Positions 45,956-57,486 of a stretch of DNA of 64,000 nt are shown piece after piece. Position 1 is the stretch's first letter. Every line of letters begins with the position of its first letter. The notes beneath the pieces were generated by a model. It saw only the letters and a list, made by a program, of their open reading frames with translations, searched no databases and was not told the DNA's origin. The position numbers were made by a program, and so were the translations under genes. The stretch comes from an uncultured Marinicella sp. (GTDB taxonomy: Bacteria > Pseudomonadota > Gammaproteobacteria > Xanthomonadales > Marinicellaceae), in NCBI GenBank assembly GCA_947502595.1, contig CANNAM010000002.1:186001-250000 (forward strand), in the 5' to 3' direction.

Positions 45956-47296
45956 ATGTTTGATCGTTCCGAAAGAGGCGATCGCGCCGTGTTGCTGTGC
46001 CCAACACCCATGCAGCGCTCCCAACATGCTGAACAACCCGATCGTATCATGGAGTTTCGTGAACTGGTTACCACCGCTGGCGCAGAAATACTCGACCTCA
46101 TAACCAGCACCCGCCAAACCATTGATGCCAAATATTATATTGGTTCTGGCAAAGCCGAAGAGCTGGCTGAATCAGTAAAAATTCACGAAGCCGATGTGGT
46201 GATAGTAGATGCTGCGTTGAGTCCAGTACAAGAACGTAACTTAGAAGCTTTGGTTAAAGCCAGGGTGTTAGATCGCCGTACCTTGATTCTAGATATATTT
46301 TCGCAACGGGCTCGGTCCTATGAAGGTCAGTTACAAGTTGAATTGGCACAGTTGAAACACATGGCCACTCGTTTGGTGCGCGGTTGGACTCACTTAGAAC
46401 GCCAAAAAGGTGGTATTGGTATGCGCGGCCCTGGTGAAACTCAATTGGAAACTGACCGCAGGTTATTGAACGTGCGGGTCAAGTCATTGAACGCCAAGTT
46501 AGATAAAGTGATGCGCCAGCGCGAGCAAGGGCGAAAACAACGCAAAAAATCTGGCACCAAAATGTTGGCTCTGGTGGGCTACACCAATGCCGGAAAATCA
46601 ACTTTATTCAACCTGCTCACCGATGCCAATGTCTATGCCGAAGACCAATTGTTTGCCACCCTAGACCCGACAGTGCGCCAGCTAACCGTCATCCCAGGCA
46701 GCCATGCAGTAATCAGTGATACCGTAGGTTTCGTCCGTGATTTACCACATGAGCTGGTGGCCGCATTCCGCGCCACATTACAAGAGGCACTGGATGCCGA
46801 TGTGTTGTTACATGTGATTGATGACAGCAACCCGGAACACCGTGATCACATGGCTGAAGTGTATAAGGTACTGGGTGAGCTAGAAATTGATGATGTGCCA
46901 GTGATTGAAATTTATAACAAAATTGATTTATCAGGGGCCAAACCGATGTTACAACTAGGCACTGAAGGCAGCAAGGATAAAGTATGGATTTCTGTGCACG
47001 AGAAACTGGGTATCGATTTATTGTTAAAAGCCATTGAAGAACGGCTGCATCGTACCCATTTAACCATCGAATTCGTGTTACCAATGAACCAGGCTCGATT
47101 GCGCGCGCAATTTTATCAATTAGAAGCTGTTCGTAATGAACAGATAGATGCTTCTGGTGAATGGCAAATTGAGGTAGAATTACCTCTTGAAAAGTGGCTA
47201 CAACTGGCCAAAAGCAACGACTCAAGTGCTGCCTTTGTCAGTGCTTTATTGGCAGAACACGGTGTCAACACAACAAACAACCCACAAGACTGGTAG
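45956..47296 (+). CDS. hflX: Ribosome-associated GTPase HflX
   Basis: 446 residues. The N-terminal domain has TRQTIDAKYYIGSGKAEEL and the glycine-rich RQKGGIGMRGPGETQLE linker. The G domain shows G1 VGYTNAGKSTL, G3 DTVGFVRDLPH and G4 NKID. HflX splits stalled 70S ribosomes under stress. ATG 45956 (MFDRSERGDRAVLL) follows AAGG eight bases upstream; codons before it are rejected as they lack homology to HflX. 17 bp before hflK. Confidence 0.95.
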   Translation: MFDRSERGDRAVLLCPTPMQRSQHAEQPDRIMEFRELVTTAGAEILDLITSTRQTIDAKYYIGSGKAEELAESVKIHEADVVIVDAALSPVQERNLEALVKARVLDRRTLILDIFSQRARSYEGQLQVELAQLKHMATRLVRGWTHLERQKGGIGMRGPGETQLETDRRLLNVRVKSLNAKLDKVMRQREQGRKQRKKSGTKMLALVGYTNAGKSTLFNLLTDANVYAEDQLFATLDPTVRQLTVIPGSHAVISDTVGFVRDLPHELVAAFRATLQEALDADVLLHVIDDSNPEHRDHMAEVYKVLGELEIDDVPVIEIYNKIDLSGAKPMLQLGTEGSKDKVWISVHEKLGIDLLLKAIEERLHRTHLTIEFVLPMNQARLRAQFYQLEAVRNEQIDASGEWQIEVELPLEKWLQLAKSNDSSAAFVSALLAEHGVNTTNNPQDW

Positions 47297-47313
47297 ATAA
47301 CTGGAGAATATGT

Positions 47314-48480
47314 ATGCCTTGGAATAAACCTGGCAATCAAAACTCGGGCAACAACAGGCCCAATAACAACAAACCAGGTGGAAACAAACCACCTGAATTT
47401 GATCAAATACTGAGCGATCTGATTAACTCGATCAAAAAAACCTTTGGTTTTGGCGGTTCATCCGGCGGCAGTTCAAAAAACAGCCAAGGCCCAGTGTTGA
47501 TTCTTATCATCGGTCTACTTGGTATGGCACTGTACAGCTCAGCCTATCAGATTGAACAAGCAGAACGTGGTGTTGTTTTGGTGTTTGGTAAATATTCACA
47601 CACCATGCAACCAGGCTTAAGGTTCACTTTACCCCGACCTTTTGCCAATGTTTATAAGGTCAATGTTGACACCATTCGCCAAGAAGACAACAGTGGCCAA
47701 ATGTTGACTGAAGACAAGAACTTGATTGAAATTGATTATTCGCTGCAATACCGCATTGATGAAAGCCGAGTGAATGATTACTTATTCAGTGTAGCTAATC
47801 CAGAAATTACAGTTAAACACGTAGCAGAAAGTGTGATGCGCCAAGTTGCTGGTACAAGAACTTTAGACTTCATCATCAATGAGAACAGAACAGCTGTTAA
47901 CTTAGAGGCACGTACAGAAGTACAAGCCATGTTGAACAACTACAAAACCGGTGTACAAATCACTCAGCTTAACATCACTGAAGTACATCCGCCGAGCAAC
48001 GTCAAAGAAGCTTTCGATGACGTAGTCAAAGCCCGCGAAGACCAAAAAACCTTTATCAACCAAGCCAAAGAGTATGAAAATGGGCGCATCCCAGAAGCCG
48101 AAGGTAAGGTGTTAAAAATCATTCAAGAAGCCGAAGGTTACAAAGCCTCAATCGTTGCAGAAGCTGCTGGTAAAGCCGATCGTTTCTCGTTGCTACAAAG
48201 CCAGTATGAATTGGCTCCTGAGGTCACCAGACAACGTTTGTTTTTAGAAACCATGGAATCAGTGTTGGCTGACACCTCTAAAGTGGTGATGGACCAAGAA
48301 GCTGGTAACAGCATGATGTACTTGCCGTTGGATCAATTGATGAAAAATCAACCAAAAAATTCAGCTTATGGCAACAGTCCTTATGACTTAGGCACTACAG
48401 TGGTCACACCTGAAATGATGCAACTGGATAGCAACAAACCAACAGAAAACACCAGCACTCGTCGTGGACGGGGGAGATAA
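47314..48480 (+). CDS. hflK: FtsH-modulating membrane protein HflK
   Basis: About 388 residues. The N-terminal Gly/Asn/Pro-rich cytoplasmic region (NNNKPGGNKPP) is followed by a membrane helix (GPVLILIIGLLGMALYSSAY) and a prohibitin-like SPFH domain (EQAERGVVLVFGKYSHTMQPG, TEDKNLIEIDYSLQYRI), then a coiled coil (EAEGKVLKIIQEAEGYKASI). With HflC it forms the periplasmic cage around FtsH and controls membrane protein turnover. ATG 47314 has GGAG upstream. 2 bp before hflC. Confidence 0.96.
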   Translation: MPWNKPGNQNSGNNRPNNNKPGGNKPPEFDQILSDLINSIKKTFGFGGSSGGSSKNSQGPVLILIIGLLGMALYSSAYQIEQAERGVVLVFGKYSHTMQPGLRFTLPRPFANVYKVNVDTIRQEDNSGQMLTEDKNLIEIDYSLQYRIDESRVNDYLFSVANPEITVKHVAESVMRQVAGTRTLDFIINENRTAVNLEARTEVQAMLNNYKTGVQITQLNITEVHPPSNVKEAFDDVVKAREDQKTFINQAKEYENGRIPEAEGKVLKIIQEAEGYKASIVAEAAGKADRFSLLQSQYELAPEVTRQRLFLETMESVLADTSKVVMDQEAGNSMMYLPLDQLMKNQPKNSAYGNSPYDLGTTVVTPEMMQLDSNKPTENTSTRRGRGR

Positions 48481-48482
48481 TC

Positions 48483-49348
48483 ATGAATAAATTAATTGCT
48501 TTGCTGTTCACCTTACTGGTATTAGCCATTTTATCAAGTTTCTTTGTGTTCACCATCAGTGAGAAAGAAACGGCCGTTAAGCTGCGTTTTGGTGAGGTCG
48601 TTCAAGCCGGCTATGATCCAGGCTTGCACTTTAAGATGCCAGTGGTCAATAACATCGTCAAATTTGATAAACGCATTCAAACATTGAACAATGCACCTGA
48701 ACGGGTTTTCAATACCGACAATGAATATTTGATGGTTGATTATTTTGTTAAATGGCGCATCAAAGATGTAAAAACTTTTTTCACCTCAAATGCCGGACTC
48801 ATTGCCAAAGCCAATACCAACTTGACTGGCGTAGTGAAAAACGTGTTGTTGGAAGAGTTTTCTGTGCGCACATTAGACCAAGCCATTTCATCACAGCGTG
48901 TTGAATTGATGCGTAACTTGCGTGAACAAACCAAAGAGCGTTCGGAAGATTATGGTATAGAAATCGTCGATGTGCGGATCAAACAAATTAACTTAGACCA
49001 ATCAGTCAATGAGTCGGTGTATAACCGCATGCGCTCAGAACGTTTGGTAGAAGCAGCTGAACACCGTTCAACTGGGCGTAAAGAATCAATTAATATTCGT
49101 GCCACCACCGACAAAAAAATCCGTATCATGCTGGCAGATGCCGAACAAAAAGCCGCGGTAATCCGCGGTGAAGGTGATGCCGAAGCCACCAAGCTCTATG
49201 CGGAAAGCTACAATAAAAATCCAGAGTTTTATGCATTCACCCGCAGTTTAGAAGCCTACTCAAAGAGTTTTGCAGCAGGCGCTGGCAATGTGATGGTATT
49301 GGATCCTAAGTCTGAATTCTTTAAATACTTTAAACAACAGAATCCAAA

Positions 49349-49352
<4 letters not shown>
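48483..49352 (+). CDS. hflC: FtsH-modulating membrane protein HflC
   Basis: 289 residues. Single N-terminal membrane helix (LIALLFTLLVLAILSSFFVF), SPFH domain (EKETAVKLRFGEVVQAGY, DPGLHFKMPVVNNIVKFD), coiled coil with GEGDAEATKLYAESYNKNPEF. Partner of HflK. The gene ends overlapping the TTG start of the DUF2065 gene (TTGA), so the next protein is probably translated by re-initiation. Confidence 0.96.
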
Positions 49353-50814
<1,462 letters not shown>

Positions 50815-50839
50815 TGTTGTATTCAAAACTCCGGATACC

Positions 50840-50867
50840 AAAAAGCCTTCAATCGAAGGCTTTTTTA
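50840..50867 (+). terminator. Rho-independent terminator of purA
   Basis: AAAAGCCTTC-AATC-GAAGGCTTTT stem-loop followed by TTATT. The A-run on the left lets it also serve the convergent def gene. Confidence 0.9.
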
Positions 50868-50891
50868 TTGCTTGTAAGGTTTTATTAAATG

Positions 50892-51392
50892 CTATGCATC
50901 CACCGCAACCTTGGCCAGTTTTTTCAGCGCTAATTTTCGTTTAAGTACCGACAAATGATCCAAAAAAACGATGCCTTTAAGGTGGTCTATTTCATGCTGA
51001 ATACACACCGCCAATAAGCCCGTTGCAGACAGCTCTTGCTGTTGTCCCTCTGTGTCTAAATAACTGACCACTACTTGGTCAGCCCTTTTGACTTTGGCAT
51101 AAATTCCAGGCACTGACAAACAGCCTTCTTCATGATTTTGAATACCAGCTTGTTCAATGACCTCAGGGTTAAGCATAACCAAAGGTTGATTTTTCTCTTC
51201 AGAAACATCGATTACCACCAGTTGAATGTGTCTGTCAACCTGCGTGGCTGCAAGGCCAATACCCGGTGCAGCATACATGGTTTCCAGCATATCAGCTGCC
51301 AATTGTTTAATCTCATCATTAATTTCAGTGATGGGTTCAGCGACGGTTTTTAATCTTGAATCGGGTAGGGTCAAGATGTTCAGTAGACTCAT
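50892..51392 (-). CDS. def: Peptide deformylase
   Basis: 166 residues. The three PDF motifs are complete: GIGLAATQ, EEGCLSVPG (metal Cys) and QHEIDHLKG (metal His and catalytic Glu). It removes the formyl group from nascent proteins, with Fe2+ or a similar metal. In E. coli def and fmt follow dprA; here def is divergent from the LysM-dprA-smg-topA line and fmt is not in the window. 264 bp of AT-rich DNA separate it from the LysM gene. Confidence 0.96.
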   Translation of the reverse strand: MSLLNILTLPDSRLKTVAEPITEINDEIKQLAADMLETMYAAPGIGLAATQVDRHIQLVVIDVSEEKNQPLVMLNPEVIEQAGIQNHEEGCLSVPGIYAKVKRADQVVVSYLDTEGQQQELSATGLLAVCIQHEIDHLKGIVFLDHLSVLKRKLALKKLAKVAVDA

Positions 51393-51656
51393 TTTTATAT
51401 GTATGTTCAGTTAAGGTTGATGTTTGGTTGCCTATTTTATCGTTTTGACAACTTATATGGGAGTATTATCCGCTCAATTTCCGCTGAAACCCCTGAATTC
51501 AGGCAAAAGATGCCTTGGCGAGGTCAAAAAAATTTGTTTTATTGGCTAAAAAACAATCTTTTTTCAGCAATTTGCAGTTTGATTCACATTTTTAGTTTAA
51601 ATTCATTCTTAAAATGGCTAAACTAAAGTTTTAGGAAAATCAAGGGTTTGCCGACG

Positions 51657-52862
51657 ATGTTTAAAAAACAACATTTAATAATAGCGTTACTGATTGGATT
51701 TATTTTCACAGCCAACGCTCAAGAAGTAGAACTTAATCCAAGTCATCCAGATACATATGTGGTCCAAAAAGGCGACACTTTGTGGGATATTTCTGCCGTA
51801 TTTTTAAAGTCACCGTGGTTGTGGCCAGAAATTTGGCACGCCAATCCACAAATAGCCAACCCACATTTGATATACCCAGGTGACCAAATTAACTTGGTTT
51901 ACTTGGATGGTAAGCCAGCGCTGACGGTAAATCGCAGTCACCCAACAGTTAAATTAGGCCCTAAGGTCAGAGACATTGACCATGATTCTGCCATTCAAAC
52001 CATTCCTCTTAAAGACATTGAACCATTCTTAAGGAAGCTGCGAATTCTTAACAAAGAAGACATTGATTTAGCCCCTTATGTGGTGGCGGCCGAAGAAGAC
52101 CGCAATGTTTCAGCCACTGGCGATGTGGTTTATGTGCGCAATCTCAGGAATGCCCGCCAAGGCGATCGCCTTGCCATTGTAAGGCCTACTGTCATTTACC
52201 GTGAAGTACCGACCAATTACCCTTGGGAAACATCAAAATCTCATGAAGTTGAGTCAATTGAGTGGCAAAAGTCTTCAGCTTATACCTCAACTGCAGTAAT
52301 GAGTCGCTTTTGGAAAAAATACATAGACCGTACTTATTGGGAAAACGTCAAGGTTCTGGGTTATGAAGTAGCAGATACTGGTGTCGCTGAAGTGGTTCGA
52401 GTAGGTACTGATGACATAACCACCTTAAAAATTATTGAAGTGGATACAGAAGTCAAAAAAGGTGATTTAATTTTACCTATTGACCAGTTCAACTTTGACC
52501 CATATTTTCAACCTAAAGCAGCAACCGCCAGCGGTGACAATATCCGTATTGTGGCACTCAACAATGCCCTTTTTGGCAGCGGTCGCAGACAAATTGTGGC
52601 CATCAGCAATGGTTCATTACAAGGTGTTTCTGTAGGTGATGTATTTTCTGTACACAGCCCTGAGCGAGTAATCAGAGACGAAGTTATGCACCCTAAAAAT
52701 GACTTGAAAACCTTATTTAAACCATCCAAGGCCAATGTCACCTTACCAATGGAAATGGCAGGTCACATCATGGTATTTAAAACTTTTGACAATATTAGCT
52801 ATGCCATCATTACCGACGGCAATCGCCCAATAAAGCTTTACGATTACGTCAAACTTCCATAA
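51657..52862 (+). CDS. LysM-domain periplasmic protein
   Basis: About 401 residues with a signal peptide (HLIIALLIGFIFTANA). The LysM domain is at about residues 30-85: YVVQKGDTLWDISAVFLKSP, WPEIWHANPQIANPHLIYPG, DQINLVYL. This binds peptidoglycan. The remaining 300 residues are a beta-rich region (GDVVYVRNLRNARQGDRLAIV, VADTGVAEVVRVGTDDITTL) of unknown role. This arrangement before dprA-smg-topA is common in gammaproteobacteria. ATG 51657 with AAGGG upstream. Confidence 0.88.
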   Translation: MFKKQHLIIALLIGFIFTANAQEVELNPSHPDTYVVQKGDTLWDISAVFLKSPWLWPEIWHANPQIANPHLIYPGDQINLVYLDGKPALTVNRSHPTVKLGPKVRDIDHDSAIQTIPLKDIEPFLRKLRILNKEDIDLAPYVVAAEEDRNVSATGDVVYVRNLRNARQGDRLAIVRPTVIYREVPTNYPWETSKSHEVESIEWQKSSAYTSTAVMSRFWKKYIDRTYWENVKVLGYEVADTGVAEVVRVGTDDITTLKIIEVDTEVKKGDLILPIDQFNFDPYFQPKAATASGDNIRIVALNNALFGSGRRQIVAISNGSLQGVSVGDVFSVHSPERVIRDEVMHPKNDLKTLFKPSKANVTLPMEMAGHIMVFKTFDNISYAIITDGNRPIKLYDYVKLP

Positions 52863-52886
52863 GCCAAGAGGCATAATACACAGGAC

Positions 52887-54020
52887 GTGTCAGATTCAAC
52901 CAACAAAGCATCCTGGCTGCATTTATTCAATGCGCCAGGACTTGGCTTGGTAAAAATCACCCACCTATTAGAACACTATGCCAACGCCACAGAAATTCTG
53001 GCGCAAAAAAAATTTCCAACTGAATTTAAGGTCCCCAAAACAGCACTCAATTACTTGAACCAAGCCAGTAATGATGACATTAAGGCTGAACTTAATTGGC
53101 TAGATAAAGCTGAAAACGATATCTTGACCTTAGCTGACCCTCTGTACCCACCACAGTTAAAACAGATCAGTGACCCGCCGCTGTTGTTGTTTGTTAAAGG
53201 CAATGCACAAGCTTTATTGCTGCCACAATTGGCCGTGGTCGGTAGCCGGCATGCCAGTCAAGCAGGTCTAAACAATGCCCAAGCCTTTTGTTTTGATTTG
53301 GCCCAACGTGGTTTGGTGATAACCAGTGGATTGGCTGCTGGAATTGATGCACAGGCCCACCAGGCAGCCATAGATGCCAAAGGACAAACCATTGCAGTAA
53401 TGGGCACAGGCATCAACAGCATTTACCCCAAACAAAACCAAACATTGGCGAAAACCATTGCCAATCAAGGCGCAGTGGTTTCTGAATTTCCTTTGAACAC
53501 ACCACCCAACGCACACAATTTTCCGCGACGCAATCGAGTCATAGCAGGTTTGGCTCTGGGCACACTGGTGGTAGAAGCCGCACTAAAAAGTGGCACGCTA
53601 ATAACCGCCAGGTTAGCAATGGAAAACAACCGCCCTGTCATGGCTATACCGGGCAGTATTCACAACCCCTTGGCCAAAGGCTGTCATCTACTGATTAAGC
53701 AAGGCGCTCAGTTGGTTGAATCAGCCCATGATATTCTGCACGAACTAACGCCCAGCATCGCCATGTTAACCGACCAGTTACAAGCTTCTTTGCAAACTAT
53801 CAATGACCCTACCCTTGAAAACCTTGCAGCAACACCCAATATCCAGCTATCTGATTCACAACAGCACATTTTCGACCATTTAGACTTTAATCCCATTGCG
53901 TTTGATGATATTGTGACACTAACCGACTTACCCAGTGGTGATGTTGCAGCTGATTTACTCATCATGGAATTATCGGGATTGGTTGAAAAGTTACCCGGTG
54001 CAAAATATCAAAAAATATGA
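52887..54020 (+). CDS. dprA: DNA-processing protein DprA
   Basis: 377 residues. Rossmann-like DprA core: AVVGSRHASQAGLNNA, VITSGLAAGIDAQAH, AVMGTGINSIYPKQN, SEFPLNTPPNAHNFPRRNRV, AALKSGTLITARLA. A winged-helix-like C-terminal domain follows (FDDIVTLTDLPSGDVAADLL). DprA loads RecA on incoming single-stranded DNA, in keeping with a PilT/PilU-bearing, possibly transformable bacterium. GTG start with AGGA three to six bases upstream. The stop overlaps smg (ATGA). Confidence 0.95.
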   Translation: MSDSTNKASWLHLFNAPGLGLVKITHLLEHYANATEILAQKKFPTEFKVPKTALNYLNQASNDDIKAELNWLDKAENDILTLADPLYPPQLKQISDPPLLLFVKGNAQALLLPQLAVVGSRHASQAGLNNAQAFCFDLAQRGLVITSGLAAGIDAQAHQAAIDAKGQTIAVMGTGINSIYPKQNQTLAKTIANQGAVVSEFPLNTPPNAHNFPRRNRVIAGLALGTLVVEAALKSGTLITARLAMENNRPVMAIPGSIHNPLAKGCHLLIKQGAQLVESAHDILHELTPSIAMLTDQLQASLQTINDPTLENLAATPNIQLSDSQQHIFDHLDFNPIAFDDIVTLTDLPSGDVAADLLIMELSGLVEKLPGAKYQKI

Positions 54021-54490
54021 ATGAAAACATCATTGACGTGTTGGTTTATTTGTTTGAAAACTATCTCTCTGAACAAACAAACCTGAACGAACTATATACC
54101 AAGAATAAGATTTATAATGGTCTAGAGCAAGCTGGCTTCGAAAAACCAACCATCGACCAGGCCATCGCGTGGCTGCTCAGTATCAACGTTGAACAACAAG
54201 CCATCACCCAATCTGCCGATGCCATCAGGTATTTCACACCTTATGAAGTTGCGCTTTTAGATGAAGAGGGCATTGATTTCATTTGTTACTTGGAATCCAC
54301 TGGCATCCTCACGCCCACCACCAGAGAATTATTACTCAATGGTTTGCTGAATCTAAATACTGACAATATTGACGTGGATGATTTACAATGGCTTGCTTTG
54401 ATTATTTTATTTTCACAACCGGATGAGGAACAAGCCTTTGCTTCAATGGAAAGTTTGATGTTTGATCCGCCGGTCGATCATGAACATTAA
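54017..54490 (+). CDS. smg: Smg (DUF494) family protein
   Basis: 157 residues, the usual size. Conserved segments IIDVLVYLFENYL, AGFEKPTIDQAIAWL and IRYFTPYEVALLDEEGIDF. Found next to dprA in most gammaproteobacteria; the function is not firmly known. Coupled to dprA by a four-base overlap and 3 bp before topA. Confidence 0.93.
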   Translation: MNENIIDVLVYLFENYLSEQTNLNELYTKNKIYNGLEQAGFEKPTIDQAIAWLLSINVEQQAITQSADAIRYFTPYEVALLDEEGIDFICYLESTGILTPTTRELLLNGLLNLNTDNIDVDDLQWLALIILFSQPDEEQAFASMESLMFDPPVDHEH

Positions 54491-54493
54491 ACC

Positions 54494-56926
54494 ATGGCAG
54501 AAAACTTACTGATTGTAGAATCACCCGCGAAAGCAAAAACCATCGAGAAATACCTTGGCAAGGGTCATAAAGTGTTGGCTTCATATGGTCATGTCCGTGA
54601 TTTACTGGCTAAAACAGGCGCAGTCATTCCGGAAAATGATTTTGAACTGAAGTATGTCGACGTAGAAAAAAATAAAAAACACATCGATGCCATTGTCAAA
54701 GCAGCTAAAAAAGCCAATACCATCTATCTGGCAACGGATTTGGATAGGGAAGGTGAAGCCATATCTTGGCATGTTGTAGAAATACTCAAAGACCGTAACC
54801 TGTTAAAAGGAAAAGACATCAAACGCGTGGTGTTTTCAGAAATCACCAAATCTGCCATTCAAGAAGCGGTTGCCAATCCACGAGAAATATCGATTGAATT
54901 AGTTGATGCGCAACAAGCCAGGCGTGCTCTGGACTATCTGGTGGGTTTTAATCTATCACCTTTGCTGTGGAAAAAAGTTCGCAGAGGTTTGTCTGCTGGC
55001 CGAGTACAGTCGCCTGCATTGCGCCTGATTGTTCAACGTGAAGATGAAATCAATGCTTTTATCAAAGAAGAGTACTGGACCATTCATGGCCAAATGGCAT
55101 TGGGTAATGAAGCTTTTGAATCCAACTTAAATATCTATGCGGGTAAAAAACTTAAAAAGTTTGATATCAACAACCAAGAATTGGCCGACCAAGCTTTGGC
55201 GAAGCTGCGCAGCCAAGCCGGTGCTAGATTAACCGTCACTGAATTGACCCAACGTGAACGCAAAAGAAAACCAGCACCGCCTTTTATCACATCAACCTTA
55301 CAACAAGAAGCAGCCAGAAAGTTGGGCTTTACTGCCAGGAAGACCATGCAAATTGCGCAACAGTTGTATGAGGGCATGGAAATCAACGGCCAATCTCAAG
55401 GTTTGATAACATACATGCGTACCGACTCATTGAATTTAGCCAACGACGCCATCAATGAAATTCGTGGGGTGATTCAAAATAAATACGGCGCCAAACAAGT
55501 TCCTGAGAAGCCAAATTTTTATAAAAGTAAATCCAAAAATGCCCAAGAGGCTCATGAAGCCATCCGTGCAGTTTCAGCTCAATTAATTCCTGCGGAAATT
55601 AAAAACTTTTTAGATCACGATCAATTCCGTTTGTATGATTTAATTTGGAAAAGAACTCTGGCCAGCCAAATGATTAATGCCACCATTGGTACAGTATCCG
55701 CTGATTTTACTTTTGGAGATGGACACAACCTGCGTGCTTCTGGATCAACCATCCTCGAAAAAGGCTTCCTGGCTGTTTACGAAGAGGGCCTGGATGATGG
55801 TAAGAAAGATAAAAACCAAGAAAAACACCTGCCTAATTTGAAAAAAGGTGATGTGGTGGATGTCAATGAAATCAATGGCGTTCAACACTTTACTGAACCA
55901 CCACCTAGGTACTCTGAAGCATCCTTGGTCAAGGCTTTGGAAGAATTTGGTATTGGTCGACCATCAACTTATGCCAGCATCATATCTACTTTGCTGAACC
56001 GTGATTATGTTGAGCTTGAAAACAAACGCTTCATACCAACTGATGTAGGTAAAGTGGTGGCAAGATTTTTAGAAACCCACTTCAAAGATTATGTTGATTA
56101 TGAGTTCACCGCTCGTTTAGAAGATGCATTGGATGCAGTCTCACGAGGTGAAAAATCATGGAAACCTTTGATGAAAGAGTTCTGGGAACCCTTCATCGCT
56201 TTGGTTGAAGAAAAAGAAGAATCTGTTTCGCGCGATGAAGCGCAATACAAACGAGAGCTGGGCACCGACCCTAAAACCGGCAAGCCCATGTCAGTGCGCA
56301 TTGGTAAATACGGTACTTTCGTACAAATTGGCACCCGTGATGATGAAGAAAAGCCTCAGTTTGCCGGTTTGTTACCAGGACAAAAACTAGACTCCATCAC
56401 TTACGAAGAAGCGCTGGCTTTGTTTGATTTGCCTCGTGATTTAGGTGAAACCCCAGAAGGTGAAAAGGTGTCTGCTAATATAGGTCGATTTGGACCATAC
56501 ATCAGGTATGGCAACAAATTCGTCAGCATCAAAAAAGACCAAGGTGACCCCTACACCATTACTTTTGAAGAAGCCATGGTGTTAGTGACTGAGAAGAAAA
56601 TTGCTGATGCCAACAAAATCATCCAAACTTTTGATGACGGTATTCAAGTCTTAAATGGTCGCTGGGGGCCCTATGTCACTGATGGCAATAAAAACGGCAA
56701 AATCCTTAAAGACCAAGACCCCAAAGCACTGACACATGAGCAGTGCATAGAGATTTTAGCCAAAGCACCAGAAAAGAAACGCCGTGGTAAAAAGAAAGTT
56801 GCGAAGAAAAAAGTAAGCAAGAAAAAAGTGGCCAAGAAAACCACAAAAAAGAAAACCACCAAGAAAAAGACCACCAAAAAGAAGACTACAAAAAAGAAAG
56901 TCACTAAGAAAACGGTCAAAAAGTAG
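54494..56926 (+). CDS. topA: DNA topoisomerase I
   Basis: 810 residues, type IA topoisomerase that relaxes negative supercoils. TOPRIM domain at 1-140 (VESPAKAKTIEKYLG, ATDLDREGEAISWH), catalytic Tyr in GLITYMRTDS near residue 305, then two or more TOPO-C repeat modules (GRFGPYIRYGNKFVSIKK). There are no Cys4 zinc fingers as in E. coli TopA. The last 50 residues are an extreme Lys/Thr/Val tail (repeats of TKKK), probably DNA binding. 2 bp before tsaC. Confidence 0.96.
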   Translation: MAENLLIVESPAKAKTIEKYLGKGHKVLASYGHVRDLLAKTGAVIPENDFELKYVDVEKNKKHIDAIVKAAKKANTIYLATDLDREGEAISWHVVEILKDRNLLKGKDIKRVVFSEITKSAIQEAVANPREISIELVDAQQARRALDYLVGFNLSPLLWKKVRRGLSAGRVQSPALRLIVQREDEINAFIKEEYWTIHGQMALGNEAFESNLNIYAGKKLKKFDINNQELADQALAKLRSQAGARLTVTELTQRERKRKPAPPFITSTLQQEAARKLGFTARKTMQIAQQLYEGMEINGQSQGLITYMRTDSLNLANDAINEIRGVIQNKYGAKQVPEKPNFYKSKSKNAQEAHEAIRAVSAQLIPAEIKNFLDHDQFRLYDLIWKRTLASQMINATIGTVSADFTFGDGHNLRASGSTILEKGFLAVYEEGLDDGKKDKNQEKHLPNLKKGDVVDVNEINGVQHFTEPPPRYSEASLVKALEEFGIGRPSTYASIISTLLNRDYVELENKRFIPTDVGKVVARFLETHFKDYVDYEFTARLEDALDAVSRGEKSWKPLMKEFWEPFIALVEEKEESVSRDEAQYKRELGTDPKTGKPMSVRIGKYGTFVQIGTRDDEEKPQFAGLLPGQKLDSITYEEALALFDLPRDLGETPEGEKVSANIGRFGPYIRYGNKFVSIKKDQGDPYTITFEEAMVLVTEKKIADANKIIQTFDDGIQVLNGRWGPYVTDGNKNGKILKDQDPKALTHEQCIEILAKAPEKKRRGKKKVAKKKVSKKKVAKKTTKKKTTKKKTTKKKTTKKKVTKKTVKK

Positions 56927-56928
56927 CC

Positions 56929-57486
56929 ATGTCTGAAATAGGTCAATCCATCGAATCAGCTGTTGCGACCGTCCAATCCGGGGGGTTATTAGTGTACCCC
57001 ACCGAAGGGGTATTTGGACTCGGCTGTGATTACCGCAACCAATCAGCTGTGTTAAAAGTGCTGCAGTTAAAGCAACGTTCTGTCAACCAAGGTCTGGTGC
57101 TGATAGCTTCACACATAGAACATATTCTGCCGTTGATTAAACCAGCTGATCAGTCGCATTTAGCTCGCGCTTTAAAAACCTGGCCAGGACATACCACATG
57201 GGTGTTTCCGCAATCTGATTTAACGCCTCGTTGGATTACTGGCTCGTTTAATTCTGTGGCTGTGAGGGTCAGCAAACACCCAAGTGTCAAACAACTGTGT
57301 GACCAATTAGGTCACGCCTTGGTTTCGACCAGTGCCAACTTAAGTGGACAACCACCCCTTAGTAGCTGCCAAGATCTATCCAACACTTGGGGCAAGCAAG
57401 TGGAGTACTACTTAGACTTGCCCTTGGGTGGTTTAAACCAACCATCAACTTTAAAAGTGGCTGCTACCGGCCAACAGTTGCGATGA
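56929..57486 (+). CDS. tsaC: Threonylcarbamoyl-AMP synthase
   Basis: 185 residues. YrdC/Sua5 fold: GGLLVYPTEGVFGLGCDYRN, VLKLKQRSVNQGLVLIAS-like region, VAVRVSKHPSVKQLC and ALVSTSANLSGQPP. It makes threonylcarbamoyl-adenylate for the t6A tRNA modification. In E. coli the yrdD-tsaC-aroE order is different; here it lies between topA and waaA and shares a four-base overlap with the latter. Confidence 0.93.
   Translation: MSEIGQSIESAVATVQSGGLLVYPTEGVFGLGCDYRNQSAVLKVLQLKQRSVNQGLVLIASHIEHILPLIKPADQSHLARALKTWPGHTTWVFPQSDLTPRWITGSFNSVAVRVSKHPSVKQLCDQLGHALVSTSANLSGQPPLSSCQDLSNTWGKQVEYYLDLPLGGLNQPSTLKVAATGQQLR

Noticed and set aside
51399-51626. 75-residue frame between def and the LysM gene
   Set aside because: No ribosome site, Phe/Leu-rich by AT composition, and it lies in the shared promoter gap.
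56671-56946. 91-residue Phe/Val-rich frame antisense to the topA tail
   Set aside because: It is the complement of the Lys codon repeats (AAA/AAG gives TTT/CTT); the tail continues the topA frame.
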